Positions 21,690 through 30,462 of a DNA stretch of 35,512 nucleotides are shown here, one piece after another. Position 1 is the stretch's first letter. Every line of letters begins with the position of its first letter. The stretch is from positions 15,358,575 through 15,394,086 of the forward strand of contig JARBES010000125.1 in the NCBI GenBank assembly GCA_030265145.1, read 5' to 3'. The notes under the pieces are model-generated. The model made no database searches and was not told the origin of the DNA. It saw only the letters and a list, made by a program, of their open reading frames with translations. Origin of the DNA: Strongylocentrotus pallidus. Lineage: Eukaryota; Echinodermata; Echinoidea; Camarodonta; Strongylocentrotidae. A program made the position numbers and the translations under genes.

Positions 21690-22158
21690 AACATAGAGAG
21701 TTCTTTTCTTGGTCTAGCTTGACTTTTGAGCTGTACCAACTAGGCTTCGCATGTTCTGGATATGTTGGAAGAAACCGCGAAGGAGGGGACTATCCCCCCT
21801 CCTGGGATACTCATGTATATTGCCTTTATAACTAATCCTAAAGGACGTTAAATCAAGCTTTTCAGCGTGAGAGCTGGTAGTCAAGTGGGTAGCTTCTCTG
21901 TGTCTACCTTGACGGGAGAGAAAGAGAAAGGGGGATAGAGAGAGAGGGGGAGAGAGAGAAAAAGAGAAAGAGAGAAAGAGAAAGAAAGAGAAAGAATGAG
22001 AAAGAAAGAGAAAGACAGAGGAAGAGAGAGGAAGAGAAAGAAACAGAGAAAGAGAAAGAGACAGAGAAAGACAGAGAAAGAGTAAGGTAAAGAGAAAAAG
22101 AAAGAGAAAGGGAAAGAGAAGAGAAAAAGGGAGAAAGAGAAAGACAGAGAAAGAAAGA

Positions 22159-22190
<32 letters not shown>

Positions 22191-22262
22191 AAGTGAAAGT
22201 GAAATGGAAAGGGAAAGAGAAAGAGAAAGGGATACAGACTGAGAAAAAGATACAGGGAGAGA
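21690..22262 (-). pseudogene. Decayed exon A copies running into a (GA)n microsatellite, contig 2
   Basis: At about 21836-21915 the order CCTAAAGGACnTT, AAGCTTTTCAGC, GTGAGAGCTGGTAG, TCTACCTTGACGGGAGAGA follows exon A' (22303-22415) with a deletion in the middle. A second scrap, CTTTTCTTGGTCTAGCTTGA, lies at about 21697-21716. The microsatellite from 21913 starts where exon A has its own GAGAGAGG. Confidence 0.7.
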
Positions 22263-22302
22263 TTTTTGTTATATTTTTCTGGTGTTATTGACATAAACTC
22301 AC

Positions 22303-22473
22303 CCTAAAGGACCTTGTAGAAAGCTTTTCAGCCTGGGAGCCGGTAGCCCAAGGGGACAGGGCCAGGAAGAGCGTGAGGTACTTCTCTTGGTCTAGCTTGA
22401 CCAGAGAGAGGAAGTGTTGGGCGTGGTCCATGATTGGTGTGTTGGAGAGAAGGTTACCGGTGAGAAACTCCTC
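22303..22473 (-). CDS. TBC1D9: TBC1D9-like exon A' (contig 2)
   Basis: 171 bp, phase 0 at both ends, acceptor in a TC-run ending CTAG, donor GTGAGTTT. It encodes EEFLTGNLLSNTPIMDHAQH, FLSLVKLDQEKYLTLFLALS and PWATGSQAEKLSTRSFR. This matches family sequence YLEQYRIDFEQFKGMFALLFPWACG just before the EF-hand. Counterpart at 26019-26189, with Ala-Val for Ser-Thr near the end. Confidence 0.92.
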
Positions 22474-22475
22474 CT

Positions 22476-22510
<35 letters not shown>

Positions 22511-22554
22511 ACAAAAAAGAAATGTTACAGGTTACAAGTGCAGCACAATATACA

Positions 22555-22992
22555 TTCTGCCATAATCTGTCATAATCATCATCATCATCACCAAAATCCT
22601 CATCATCATAAATACATGTACCATTACCATCACCACCATCATTCTTCTAATCACCATAGCAACTATCCTCACCACCATCAACAGCATCATTATCACCAAA
22701 TGCATCATTAGCATCACAGAGCAACTTATTTTTTCTTCTCCTTCTCCTGATCAATGCGATCCTCATTCTATCCGTGGAGAGGTGATAAAGTTCTTCAAGC
22801 TCTTTGGTTTTAAATGATGACTCTCTGTCTCTCAATCAATCGTCAACATCATGATCAGCAGCAGTAGCTTCATCATTAACATTATCGCTACCACCACCAT
22901 CATCATGAACAACTTACTCCTCTTCCTGCATATCATCATCATCATCATCATCTCCCCCCCCCCCCTCCTCCTCCTCCTCCTCCTCCTCCTCC
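22555..22992. repeat. (ATC)n microsatellite with an exon H relic, ending in (TCC)n at the gap
   Basis: CATCATCACC-type repeats with a relic of exon H's 3' part at about 22774-22830 (GAGGTGATAAAGTTCTTCAA, GCTCTTTGGTTTTAAA). The donor has been lost. The tract closes with a C-run and a (TCC)n run directly at the N gap. It parallels 26230-26780 of contig 3. Confidence 0.75.
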
Positions 22993-23092
22993 NNNNNNNN
23001 NNNNNNNNNNNNNNNNNNNNNNNNNNNNNNNNNNNNNNNNNNNNNNNNNNNNNNNNNNNNNNNNNNNNNNNNNNNNNNNNNNNNNNNNNNNN
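22993..23092. other. Assembly gap, exactly 100 N
   Basis: A second 100-N join, separating contig 2 from contig 3. Sequence on the right restarts just beside exon C, which contig 2 has already shown. Confidence 0.99.
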
Positions 23093-23153
23093 TCCAGTAC
23101 GCAATGGGTCACTATGTATGTGGCATGCAATGATTCATGTGACCTACCACCTG

Positions 23154-23300
23154 GGGGATGTTTCACAAAACTTGTCATCAGTGACAAATAACAGTTTTTG
23201 TTATAAGCTACTGAAATGCTTGCTTCTGATTGGATATCAGCTGATTTGTCACAGATTTTTGTCATCTGTCATTTAAAAAAAGGCCTTGTGAAACGCCCTC
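23154..23300. mobile_element. Harbinger-like MITE, 147 bp, CTG duplication (contig 3 only)
   Basis: It starts GGGGATGTTTCACAAAACTT and ends GGCCTTGTGAAACGCCCTC, flanked by CTG at 23151-23153 and 23301-23303. Contig 2 has the empty site with a single CTG (GACCTGCCACCTGATATTGC, about 20211-20230). The body is close to the copy at 32012-32152. Confidence 0.88.
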
Positions 23301-23322
23301 CTGATATTGCTCATGTTCCTAC

Positions 23323-23504
23323 CTGAGGTTTGGCTGCTCCTGTTACTGGGACGGTGGTAGAAGATGAAGTTGTGGTAGATGTGGTAGGTGGTGTTGCGTC
23401 CGGACCGAAGAACTCTGCCGCATCGAGGGCTTCGTCAGCATCATCGCCACTCCCCACATCAACATCGCAGTCGTCGGGGGAAGGGACGTCCACTGTACTG
23501 CATT
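23323..23504 (-). CDS. TBC1D9: TBC1D9-like exon C (contig 3)
   Basis: 182 bp. It encodes ECSTVDVPSPDDCDVDVGSG, DDADEALDAAEFFGPDATPP and a Thr/Ser run ending in GAAKPQ. It differs from 20243-20424 by several conservative changes, all outside the acidic core. Last exon of the gene on contig 3. Exons D-F continue only in contigs 1 and 2. Confidence 0.88.
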
Positions 23505-23524
23505 CTGTCATGTACCAATCAAAA

Positions 23525-23672
23525 GAAATAATGAATAATGGAATGCTCCCCAGGGAGTGGAGAATGTGCATACATTGTGTGCAGGTAAGCCTGAATCCGA
23601 TATCCAGGGTAATAATATGATCGCAGGGCCCTCAGGGAGAACAGTACAGTCCACCGTACTGCACTCTGTCAA
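23525..23672. other. SINE fragment between two copies of the exon C acceptor edge
   Basis: The family word GCTCCCCAGGGAGTGGAGA lies at about 23543-23562. Beyond it, at about 23648-23672, the edge of exon C with its acceptor is repeated (TCCACCGTACTGCACTCTGTCA against TCCACTGTACTGCATTCTGTCA). Contig 2 has one edge and no SINE, so this is either a long target-site duplication or an exon-edge duplication. Confidence 0.6.
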
Positions 23673-23675
23673 ACA

Positions 23676-23990
23676 CAAATCAATTCAATTCAATTCAATT
23701 CATTTAATTTTAACATTTAAATAAAAAGAACAATAACAATGTAAATTGCACACATTAAAAGAAAAATTAACAAGTATAAAACACAAACTAATTCAATTAT
23801 GTGGGAATGGCAAGGAACTAGTACTGGTAATCATAACCATAAATGACATTATAAATCAATTGAAATTAGGTATTGATAAGAAAAATGTATATTTTTGTTT
23901 AAAAAGAGCATTGCTTATGGAATTCTATAGAAAGGGCCCATCATATTGAATTGTAGATCTTGTGAATTTGAATTTAAAATCAAAAGAAAC
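23676..23990 (-). mobile_element. 3' end of a non-LTR (LINE) element, contig 3
   Basis: Allelic to 20434-20900: a (TTGAA)n tail on the minus strand and a reverse-transcriptase C-terminal remnant (STIQYDGPFL). It is about 100 bp shorter, through internal deletions. Confidence 0.55.
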
Positions 23991-24009
23991 AATGCATAAA
24001 TAATATGAG

Positions 24010-25124
24010 AAAATCATCTAGGAGGAATGTTGGATTAACGGGAGATGATACTTAGGGTAGGAGGTAGATGCGAACTACATGGCAGTATAATGCAGTGGAT
24101 TATTTGTGCTGTTGGATCCTATGCCCTCCCTCCCTCCATCTGTGTGAATTTCACTAAGGGAATCTGAGTCTGCTTGAGTAGGAGCAGGGGGTAGGGGTAA
24201 TCACCAGAACAGCCTGATTCTGTGGCCCTATGAACTCATAACTTGTCATTGGATCAACATAATTTACTCCCTTTCTCACCTGTATGAGTTTAACTTGGGC
24301 TCTCTAGATCAGCTGGGTTAGGGCAGGGAGTAGGTGCATCTCATACAAGAGCCTTTGCCTGTAGCTATTGAATTATTCAAACTAACCCCCTTTCTTACCT
24401 GAATAAGTATCACTTGGGCTCTTTCAGTCCACTGGACTAGGGGATAGGGGCAACCAATGAAATAGCCTAATTCTAAGGTTCTATGAATATACAAAGTGCT
24501 ACTGAATCTACATATCGTCCTCCATTTCTCACCTGCATGGACTTAACTGGGCTCTATAAGTCAGCAGGGAGTAGGTACAATCAATATCATAGCCTACATC
24601 TATGGATATTGAATCATTAGAACTACCTTCCTTTTTTCACCTGTATGAGTTTCACTGAGGCTTCCTAAATCAGCAGCAGTTAGGACAGGGAGTAGGTGCA
24701 ATCAACATAATAGCCTACATCTATGGCTATTAAATCATTTGAGTTACCTCCCTTTCTCACCTGTACGAGTGTAACTTGGGCTTACCACATACTATAATGG
24801 AAAAAGTGTAGGGGGAATATGCAATAAATGGAATATTGTCCTTAGTATGGCTATTTCATCATCTTAACTTCCTCCCTTTCTTACCTGTATGAGTTTCACT
24901 GGGACTCTGTAGGTCTTCTGGCGTTAGGGCAGGGGGTAAGTGCATCTCATATAAGAGCCTGAGTCAGAGGCTATTACATCATCTGAATTACCTCCCTTTC
25001 TTACCTGTATGAGTTTCACTGGGACTCTCTAGGTCTTCTGGCGTTAGGGCAGGGGGTAAGTGCATCTTATATAAGAGCCTGTGTCTGAGGCTATTATATC
25101 ATCTTAATTACCTCCCTTCCTTAC
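24010..25124 (-). repeat. Tandem array of exon B edge copies, contig 3 (about eight extra units)
   Basis: Donor-equivalent boundaries lie at 24140, 24280, 24399, 24533, 24641, 24761, 24885 and 25005, before the true exon at 25125. Spacing is 108-140 bp, mostly 120. The two units nearest the exon are nearly identical to it and keep its frame (LPPALTPEDL, SPSETHT) and a GTAAGAAA donor. Units farther away are progressively diverged. The boundary at 24140 has lost its GT. A still older unit may lie at 24010-24130. Confidence 0.88.
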
Positions 25125-25293
25125 CTGTATGAGTTTCACTGGGACTCTCTAGGTCTTCTGGCGTCAGTGCAGGGGGTAGGTGCATCTCATATAAGAGCCT
25201 GAGCCTGTGGGGCATCTCACCGCGGCACATGATGCCCATGCCCCAAGAGAAGTCCCTGAAGTTGATAAGGCAGTCGTGATCAGGATCCAAAAC
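25125..25293 (-). CDS. TBC1D9: TBC1D9-like exon B, EF-hand (contig 3)
   Basis: 169 bp. It encodes VLDPDHDCLINFRDFSWGMG and the same downstream helix and LTPEDLESPSETHT end as 21263-21431. The EF-hand loop residues are unchanged. Acceptor TTTAAAG, donor GTAAGGAA. It is the only member of the local series that has the full exon with its acceptor. Confidence 0.9.
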
Positions 25294-25459
25294 CTTTAAA
25301 AACACACACCCCAAAAAACATGTGAGAAGAGAGATATAACAACAAATAGTGAAACCACTTTTTAGTGGGGACCGCATATAACCAGCAGTTTTTTCTTCTT
25401 TTTCTTATTGTTTCTCTTGAGTATTATTTGTCAATCAAACCTGTACTTAAATACCACCT

Positions 25460-25950
25460 ACTAAGAACAAGTTGAGGTACTTTTCTTGGACTAGCTTGAC
25501 TTTTGAGCTGTACCAACTAGGCTCCGCAAGTTCAAGATGTTGGAAGAAACCCTGAAGGAGGGGACTATCCCCCCTCCTGGGATACCCATGTATATTGCCC
25601 CTAGAAGTAAGCCTAAAGGAAGGTAGTCCAGAGGGACAGGGCTAAGAACAGAGTGGGTTGCTTCTCTGGGTCTAACTTGATGGGAGAGAAAGAGAGAGGG
25701 GGTAGAGAGAGAAAGAGAGAGAGAGAGAGGGGGTAGAGAGAGAAAGGGAAAAGGAAAGAAAAAGAGAAAAAAGAAAAAGAGAGAGAGAGAGAAAGAGAGA
25801 GTGAGAGAAAGAGAAGGGGAAAGGGAAAGAGAAAGAAAAGGTGAGAGAAAGAGAAAAGAAAAAAAGAGAAAGAAAGAGAAAGAAAAAGAGAGAAAAAGAG
25901 CAAGAGAAAGAGAAAGAGAAAGAGAAAGAGAAAGGAAAAGGGAAATTAAT
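25460..25950 (-). pseudogene. Decayed exon A copies and (GA)n microsatellite, contig 3
   Basis: Parallels 21690-22262. GAGGTACTTTTCTTGGACTA (about 25465) and CCTAAAGGAAGGTAGTCCAG...GACAGGGC...TTCTCTGGGTCTAACTTGAT (about 25612-25682) are pieces of exon A. The GA repeat begins right after the piece equivalent to the exon's GAGAGAGAGG. Confidence 0.7.
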
Positions 25951-26018
25951 ACAGACTGAGAAAGAGACTCAGCAAGACAAAAGTTCTGCTTTTCTGGTAT
26001 CATTGGCCAAAAACTTAC

Positions 26019-26189
26019 CCTAAAGGACCTTACAGCAAGCTTCTCAGCCTGGGAGCCGGTAGCCCACGGGGACAGGGCCAGGAAGAGCGTGAGGTACTTC
26101 TCTTGGTCTAGTTTGACGAGAGAGAGGAAGTGCTGGGCGTGGTCCATGATGGGTGTGTTGGAGAGAAGGTTACCTGTGAGGAACTCCTC
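26019..26189 (-). CDS. TBC1D9: TBC1D9-like exon A (contig 3)
   Basis: 171 bp, acceptor TCTAG after a TC-run, donor GTAAGTTT. It encodes EEFLTGNLLSNTPIMDHAQH, FLSLVKLDQEKYLTLFLALS and PWATGSQAEKLAVRSFR. It joins exon H upstream (…ELYLLFK) and the EF-hand exon downstream in phase 0, as in vertebrate relatives. Confidence 0.92.
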
Positions 26190-26229
26190 CTAGAGAGAGA
26201 GAGAGAGAGAGAATGAGAAAAGTTGTTAT

Positions 26230-26982
26230 GAACTTATATGTGCATATATATCATCACCCACCATAGAAGAAACCATCATCATCAATGTTTAAGCATCGTT
26301 ATCATCACCATCATTATAAGCATCATCGTTATCATCACCATAAATTATCAACATCATCACAATTATTAACATCACCACCACGACCATCATCACCACAATC
26401 AAGATGATCTTTGTCATAATCACCATAGCAAATTGCTGTTTTTTCATCATTTTCATCACTAGCCTCTTCATCATCATCACCATCATCATCTTTTCATGAT
26501 TACCAGCTCAATTACCTTAAAATTCTTTGGTTTCACATATATGACACCAGACTCCTGATAATGCTCCTCCTAGCAGTATCTTCCAGCCCCTGGAAGACTC
26601 TCAATCAATCATCAACGTCATGATATGTAAGATCTTCATCACCATATCTTCAACATCATGATCAGCAGCAGGAGCTACATCATTAACATTATCGTTACCA
26701 TCACCATCATCATGAACAATTACTCCTCTTCCTGTTCATCGTCATATCCATCATCAACATCACCACTATTGCCTTCTCAATTTGCTGTTAGTTTAAACAC
26801 TCCTCCTCCTCCATTCTCTTCAACATCAATATCATCTTTTCCTGATTACCAACTCAATTACCTTGAAGAGGAGATAAAGTTCTTCAAGTTCTTTGGTTCC
26901 AAAGGCCGTATCTGATACCAGACTCCATTATTGCCTTCTCAATTTGCTGATAGTTAAAATCATCATTATCATCATCATCTTC

Positions 26983-27014
<32 letters not shown>

Positions 27015-27050
27015 TAACACCATCATCATCCTCCTACCCTTATTACCCCT
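26230..27050. repeat. (ATC)n microsatellites with two exon H edge relics
   Basis: Relic 1 (about 26516-26610) copies roughly 90 bp of exon H, including ACACCAGACTCCTGAT and CTTCCAGCCCCTGGAAGACT. Relic 2 (26862-26935) keeps CCTTGAAGAGGAGATAAAGT, TTGGTTCCAAA and an AC dinucleotide, that is, an intact donor GT on the minus strand. CATCAT repeats fill the rest. Confidence 0.78.
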
Positions 27051-27057
27051 CTCTTAC

Positions 27058-27267
27058 CTTGAAGAGGAGATAAAGTTCTTCCAGCTCTTTGGTTCCAAAC
27101 GCCGTGTCCGACACCAGACTCCTGATGACGCTCCTCCTGGCCGTGTCTTCAAGCCCCTGGACGACTCTTAGTCTCTCGTTCAACCGCATCTTCTCGATCT
27201 TCTCGTTGGAGATGGAGCCAAACTTGGAGTAGGAGTTGTAGATGAGCTCCGATACCTCCACAGAAAC
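27058..27267 (-). CDS. TBC1D9: TBC1D9-like exon H (contig 3)
   Basis: 210 bp, 70 codons, phase 0 at both ends. It encodes VSVEVSELIYNSYSKFGSIS, NEKIEKMRLNERLRVVQGLE, DTARRSVIRSLVSDTAFGTK and ELEELYLLFK. It matches family sequence SYEKFGTIRADLIEQMRFKQRL and ELEELYALFK. This is the helical region following the TBC domain. Confidence 0.93.
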
Positions 27268-27893
27268 CTGCAAATGAAGATTGAAGAGTACGGAAGAAAA
27301 ATATGAGAGGCATTGTCTGGAAGTAGAACGGGTAAATACAGAAAATATGATAAGCGGGTCAAACATCTACTTTTGTTGTGTTTATACCATGGGGTGTACA
27401 AAAATACAAAAATTAAAATCCATGATGTAATATATATGTATTTAAATTTTGTTCAATTTCTTCAGTATTTCTAACTTATAATTTGCACAGGGCTTCTCTG
27501 AAAAAACAGTTTTGATTCTGAGTAAATTAAGAAATAAATAAAAACATCTTTTATGCAGTGTACATGTAAACCAGCCATGATACCAAACCAGAGCTCTATG
27601 TTCATGCTGGATGTAGTGCTTTAAACTGTATGGTTGGCCATCTGAAACCGCAAGGATATGGTCAAAGTTGTTTAATATATCTTCAGCTTTTGTCAAGCAT
27701 CATCATTCTGTTTCAGTATTGACCAGAATTATTACTAGTCTCCTCTGAATTCTTGTAAAAATAATGTCATCACAATTAATGAAGACTGCAACCTCATGCA
27801 TTTCTACTCAAACTAGATGTTAGTCTGTATTAAGCCCATTTTCGAGAGAATATGTAAGCAACCAAAGAGGACTTTTGAAACATTTCATTTTAC
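27268..27893. other. Intron between exons H and K
   Basis: AT-rich, with no exon or recognisable mobile element that I can support. Confidence 0.6.
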
Positions 27894-28143
27894 CCTTGTC
27901 GGATCCTTTCCCTCGTTCCCTACGATGACCGACGCATGATGGACGTGGGGCATGGTGGCGTCGCGGTTCCCCACGTTCTCCAGGTAGCGGCTGAGTACGA
28001 CCATGGCCTGGCCATCGTCCTCGGACTGGAGCAGGGCCTCGTAGTTGGCGTCGAGGACGGCCAGGGCGATCTGGAAGATGACCTTTGCGCCGTCGTAGAA
28101 GAAGCAGTCCATGATGTTCACTGCGCTCTCAAACGGCATCACG
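27894..28143 (-). CDS. TBC1D9: TBC1D9-like exon K, end of the TBC domain
   Basis: 250 bp, phase 2 entry completing a Ser codon, phase 0 exit. It encodes VMPFESAVNIMDCFFYDGAK, VIFQIALAVLDANYEALLQS, EDDGQAMVVLSRYLENVGNR and DATMPHVHHASVIVGNEGKD. It matches family sequence VMPFESAVVVVDCFFYEGIK. It is GC-rich against AT-rich introns. Acceptor TTGTTGTCAG, donor GTAAAATG. Confidence 0.95.
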
Positions 28144-28842
28144 CTGACAACAAAAAAATACAGAGATTCTCAATTCTCAATTCTATTTCACTGGGGCCTA
28201 TAGCTTCACAAGCTTGCTTTCATGTAGGTCCCATCATATTTCTCTCAGTTAAATCAGTACTCTATATTGACCACTTATCTTTATGTTAATTATTACCAGT
28301 ATGTGTTATTGATTGTTATTTTACCACACAAAAAATAACTTGTACTTTATTTTTAAATGTACATGTAACATGAGAAATATGAAAATAAATGAAATTTAAA
28401 AAAAAACGAATGCATTTTGATATGCCTGTCTAATGAAAGTGTTTATATGAATAAACATTGATTTTGGGGTGGTACAATTTTCGTTATTCTGTATGAATTA
28501 TTTTTTTTAAATAAATAGACAAATAGAAATCTAATATCATATGAGCAGTAGCAAACCAATGTGATTGGATTATCTGGGACTCTCCATACAGGGACTGCTG
28601 GTGTGACCAGCTTTCAACAATCATCTGTTGATGCCTGAAGTGGTTCTCCTAAAAAGTTGCATTAGCACAATATACAACAACAACAACAAAAGAATTGCTA
28701 ACAAATTGTATATGTCAACATTAATGATCCTATCTTTCCAAAGAAAGGACAATGGTTCACTGACAGTTATGCTTGAAATAACATACTCATGAAGAAAATG
28801 CAGTTAACGAACAGCATTCTTGAAATATTACATAATACATAC

Positions 28843-28954
28843 CTGAGAAAGACGGTTAGGAACCAAGAAAGTGAGATCATACTGAGCATGCCTAGTTCAT
28901 CCATCTTCATGTAGAGCTCAGCCATGGTTTCCTTTGTCAATTCCTCAAACACAC
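28843..28954 (-). CDS. TBC1D9: TBC1D9-like exon I (proximal, complete copy)
   Basis: 112 bp with acceptor TACATCTAG and donor GTATGTAT, phase 1 to phase 2. It encodes [20 protein letters not shown] and [16 protein letters not shown] plus a split Ser. It matches family sequence [36 protein letters not shown]. A tandem second copy lies 137 bp upstream in transcription (28984-29091). Confidence 0.93.
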
Positions 28955-28983
28955 CTAGATGTACAGACAGACAGACAAAGACA

Positions 28984-29091
28984 GAAAGACAGTTAAGAAC
29001 CATGAAAGTGAGATCATACTCAGCATGCCTAGTTCATCCATCTTCATGTAGAGCTCTGCCATGGTTTCCTTTGTCAATTCCTCAAACACAC
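28984..29091 (-). CDS. Duplicate exon I2, acceptor intact, normal donor lost
   Basis: After the acceptor CTATTGTAG it encodes the same residues as exon I ([36 protein letters not shown]). The five or so base differences across the coding part are all synonymous. Its end then changes: CTC-AG-GTATGT becomes CTGTCTTTGTCTGTC, which runs in frame into the TAG of the next acceptor. Several weak GT sites there could give a phase-2 exit. It may be an alternative exon or a very recent relic. Confidence 0.6.
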
Positions 29092-29162
29092 CTACAATAG
29101 AGATGGAAAACCAATGTCATACTCAAAAGATCTTGATGTAGATAAATAGTGGTGATGGTCAT

Positions 29163-29360
29163 TTTACCTGACTGCTAAGAAAGCATAAATGCTTGTAAAT
29201 AAGCAACCAGAAGACTGACGGCTTAAGGTCCTCTCTGAGGGACCTGGTAATGAGGATTAATGCCTTACCAAAGAGCACTAGCGCATCGACTTGGTTCCGA
29301 ACCCGGTTCACCGGATTACGAGACCACTGCTCTACCAACTGAGCTATAGCGCCTCCTCGA
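29163..29360 (-). mobile_element. tRNA-Thr-like SINE in the J-I intron
   Basis: The minus-strand head GGCGCTATAGCTCAGTTGGT has a perfect A box (29335-29346) and a near-perfect B box, GGTTCGGAACC (29293-29303). An anticodon-loop-like CTCGTAA would read CGT (Thr). A non-tRNA body follows, with ATTAATCCTCATTACC. The 3' acceptor arm does not close and the body continues past it, so it is a SINE and not a tRNA gene. Confidence 0.78.
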
Positions 29361-29394
29361 TAAATATATGTACATGTAGACAAATACCCCCAGA

Positions 29395-30140
29395 CAATGT
29401 CACGGTCAACAGGTAATTCTTAAATAAACAAAAATATTTGTATTATTTCAAAAGCATTACTATTTTCAAAGTTCCTTTGGATACCATAGTTAATATATTT
29501 CATTACAATTAATGTCAAAATTACAATGTCATGATCAACAAATAGTTCTTGTGAAGACATAGACTATTTGTATTATTTCAAATGCATTACTATTTTCAAT
29601 TTTCTTTTGGATAGCATATATTTCCTTACAATTTATGTCAAAATTGAAATGTCATGATCAACAAATAATTCTTATATTAACGAAATTATTTGTATTAATT
29701 CAAATGCATTAATATTTTCAAAGTTCTTTTTGGATACCATAGTTCATATATTTCATAACAATTGATGTCAAAATTACAATGTCATGATCAACAAATAATT
29801 CTTAAATAAACAAAAATATCTGTATTATTTATGCATTACTTTTATCAAAGTTGTTTTGGATACCATATATTTCATTAGAATTAATGTCAAAACTACAAAG
29901 TCATGATCAACAAATAATTCTTGTATGAACAAAAATATATGTCTCATTTTAAATGCATTACTATTTTCAAAGATCTTTTTGGATAACATATATTTCATTA
30001 CAATTAATGTCATGATCAATAAATGCTTCTTATATGAACAAAATATCTGTATTATTTCAAATGCATATTTACTTTTTCAACTTTTCAAAGATGTTTTAGG
30101 ATAGCATATATTTCATTACACATAATGTCAAAATAAATGC
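29395..30140. repeat. Minisatellite of about 120 bp, six units
   Basis: Units carry ATGTCATGATCAACAAATAA, TTTGTATTATTTCAAATGCA, TTTTCAAAGTTCTTTTGGATA and CATATATTTCATTACAATTA. Unit starts lie at about 29397, 29527, 29650, 29779, 29900 and 30009, with a partial at 30127. Units are diverged by substitutions and small gaps. No coding content. Confidence 0.85.
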
Positions 30141-30315
30141 TTTCAAAATTCTATCTCTAGCTCATGCGATCATTGAAAAGACATGCAAATTGATAGGCCA
30201 AGGTAAGGAAAAAAAGTCCTTTGTAAAATATATTGATAGTAACTACATGTAATATCTTCCACAGAGGTAAAGATTTTCTAGATGTACATGTAGATGTAGA
30301 TGTAGATGTACCTAC

Positions 30316-30462
30316 CCTGATCGACCAAGGCTCCTATGACCCTTGTGTTGTAGTAGTCTGGTAGGAGCCGTTCACATACGGCTGTGAGAAGCCAGAAGGC
30401 CTCTTCTTCGTTGGCATACAGGAGCAGCACTGATGTGACTATGTTCATTGCTTGGCAGTAAC
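30316..30462 (-). CDS. TBC1D9: TBC1D9-like exon J, glutamine-finger part of the TBC domain
   Basis: 147 bp, phase 1 in and out. It encodes [40 protein letters not shown] and RVIGALVDQ. The YCQ triplet holds the catalytic glutamine finger. It is nearly identical to vertebrate TBC1D9. The donor GTAGGTAC is followed by a short (GATGTA)n run on the plus strand (about 30280-30310). Confidence 0.95.

Noticed and set aside
21881-22294. Long Leu/Phe/Ser-rich frames over the GA tracts (also 25491-26147)
   Set aside because: Artefacts of (GA)n repeats. Only the exon A portion at 26019-26189 is genuine coding sequence.
22832-23276. Frames crossing the N runs
   Set aside because: They are open only because N was translated as unknown residues.
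24885-25124. Exon B edge copies as spliced alternative exons
   Set aside because: A copy starting at its nearest upstream AG, in the phase required by the preceding donor, meets a stop early. Without transcript evidence they are treated as repeat units.
1-27000. A genuine tandem gene duplication of the TBC1D9-like 3' half
   Set aside because: Possible but less likely. The repeated order breaks exactly at two 100-N joins, and the outer contigs complement each other into one allele. It is kept as the alternative in the findings.
29293-29360. A functional tRNA-Thr gene
   Set aside because: The A and B boxes are good, but the 3' acceptor arm does not pair and a non-tRNA SINE body follows. A relative lies at 19745-19950.
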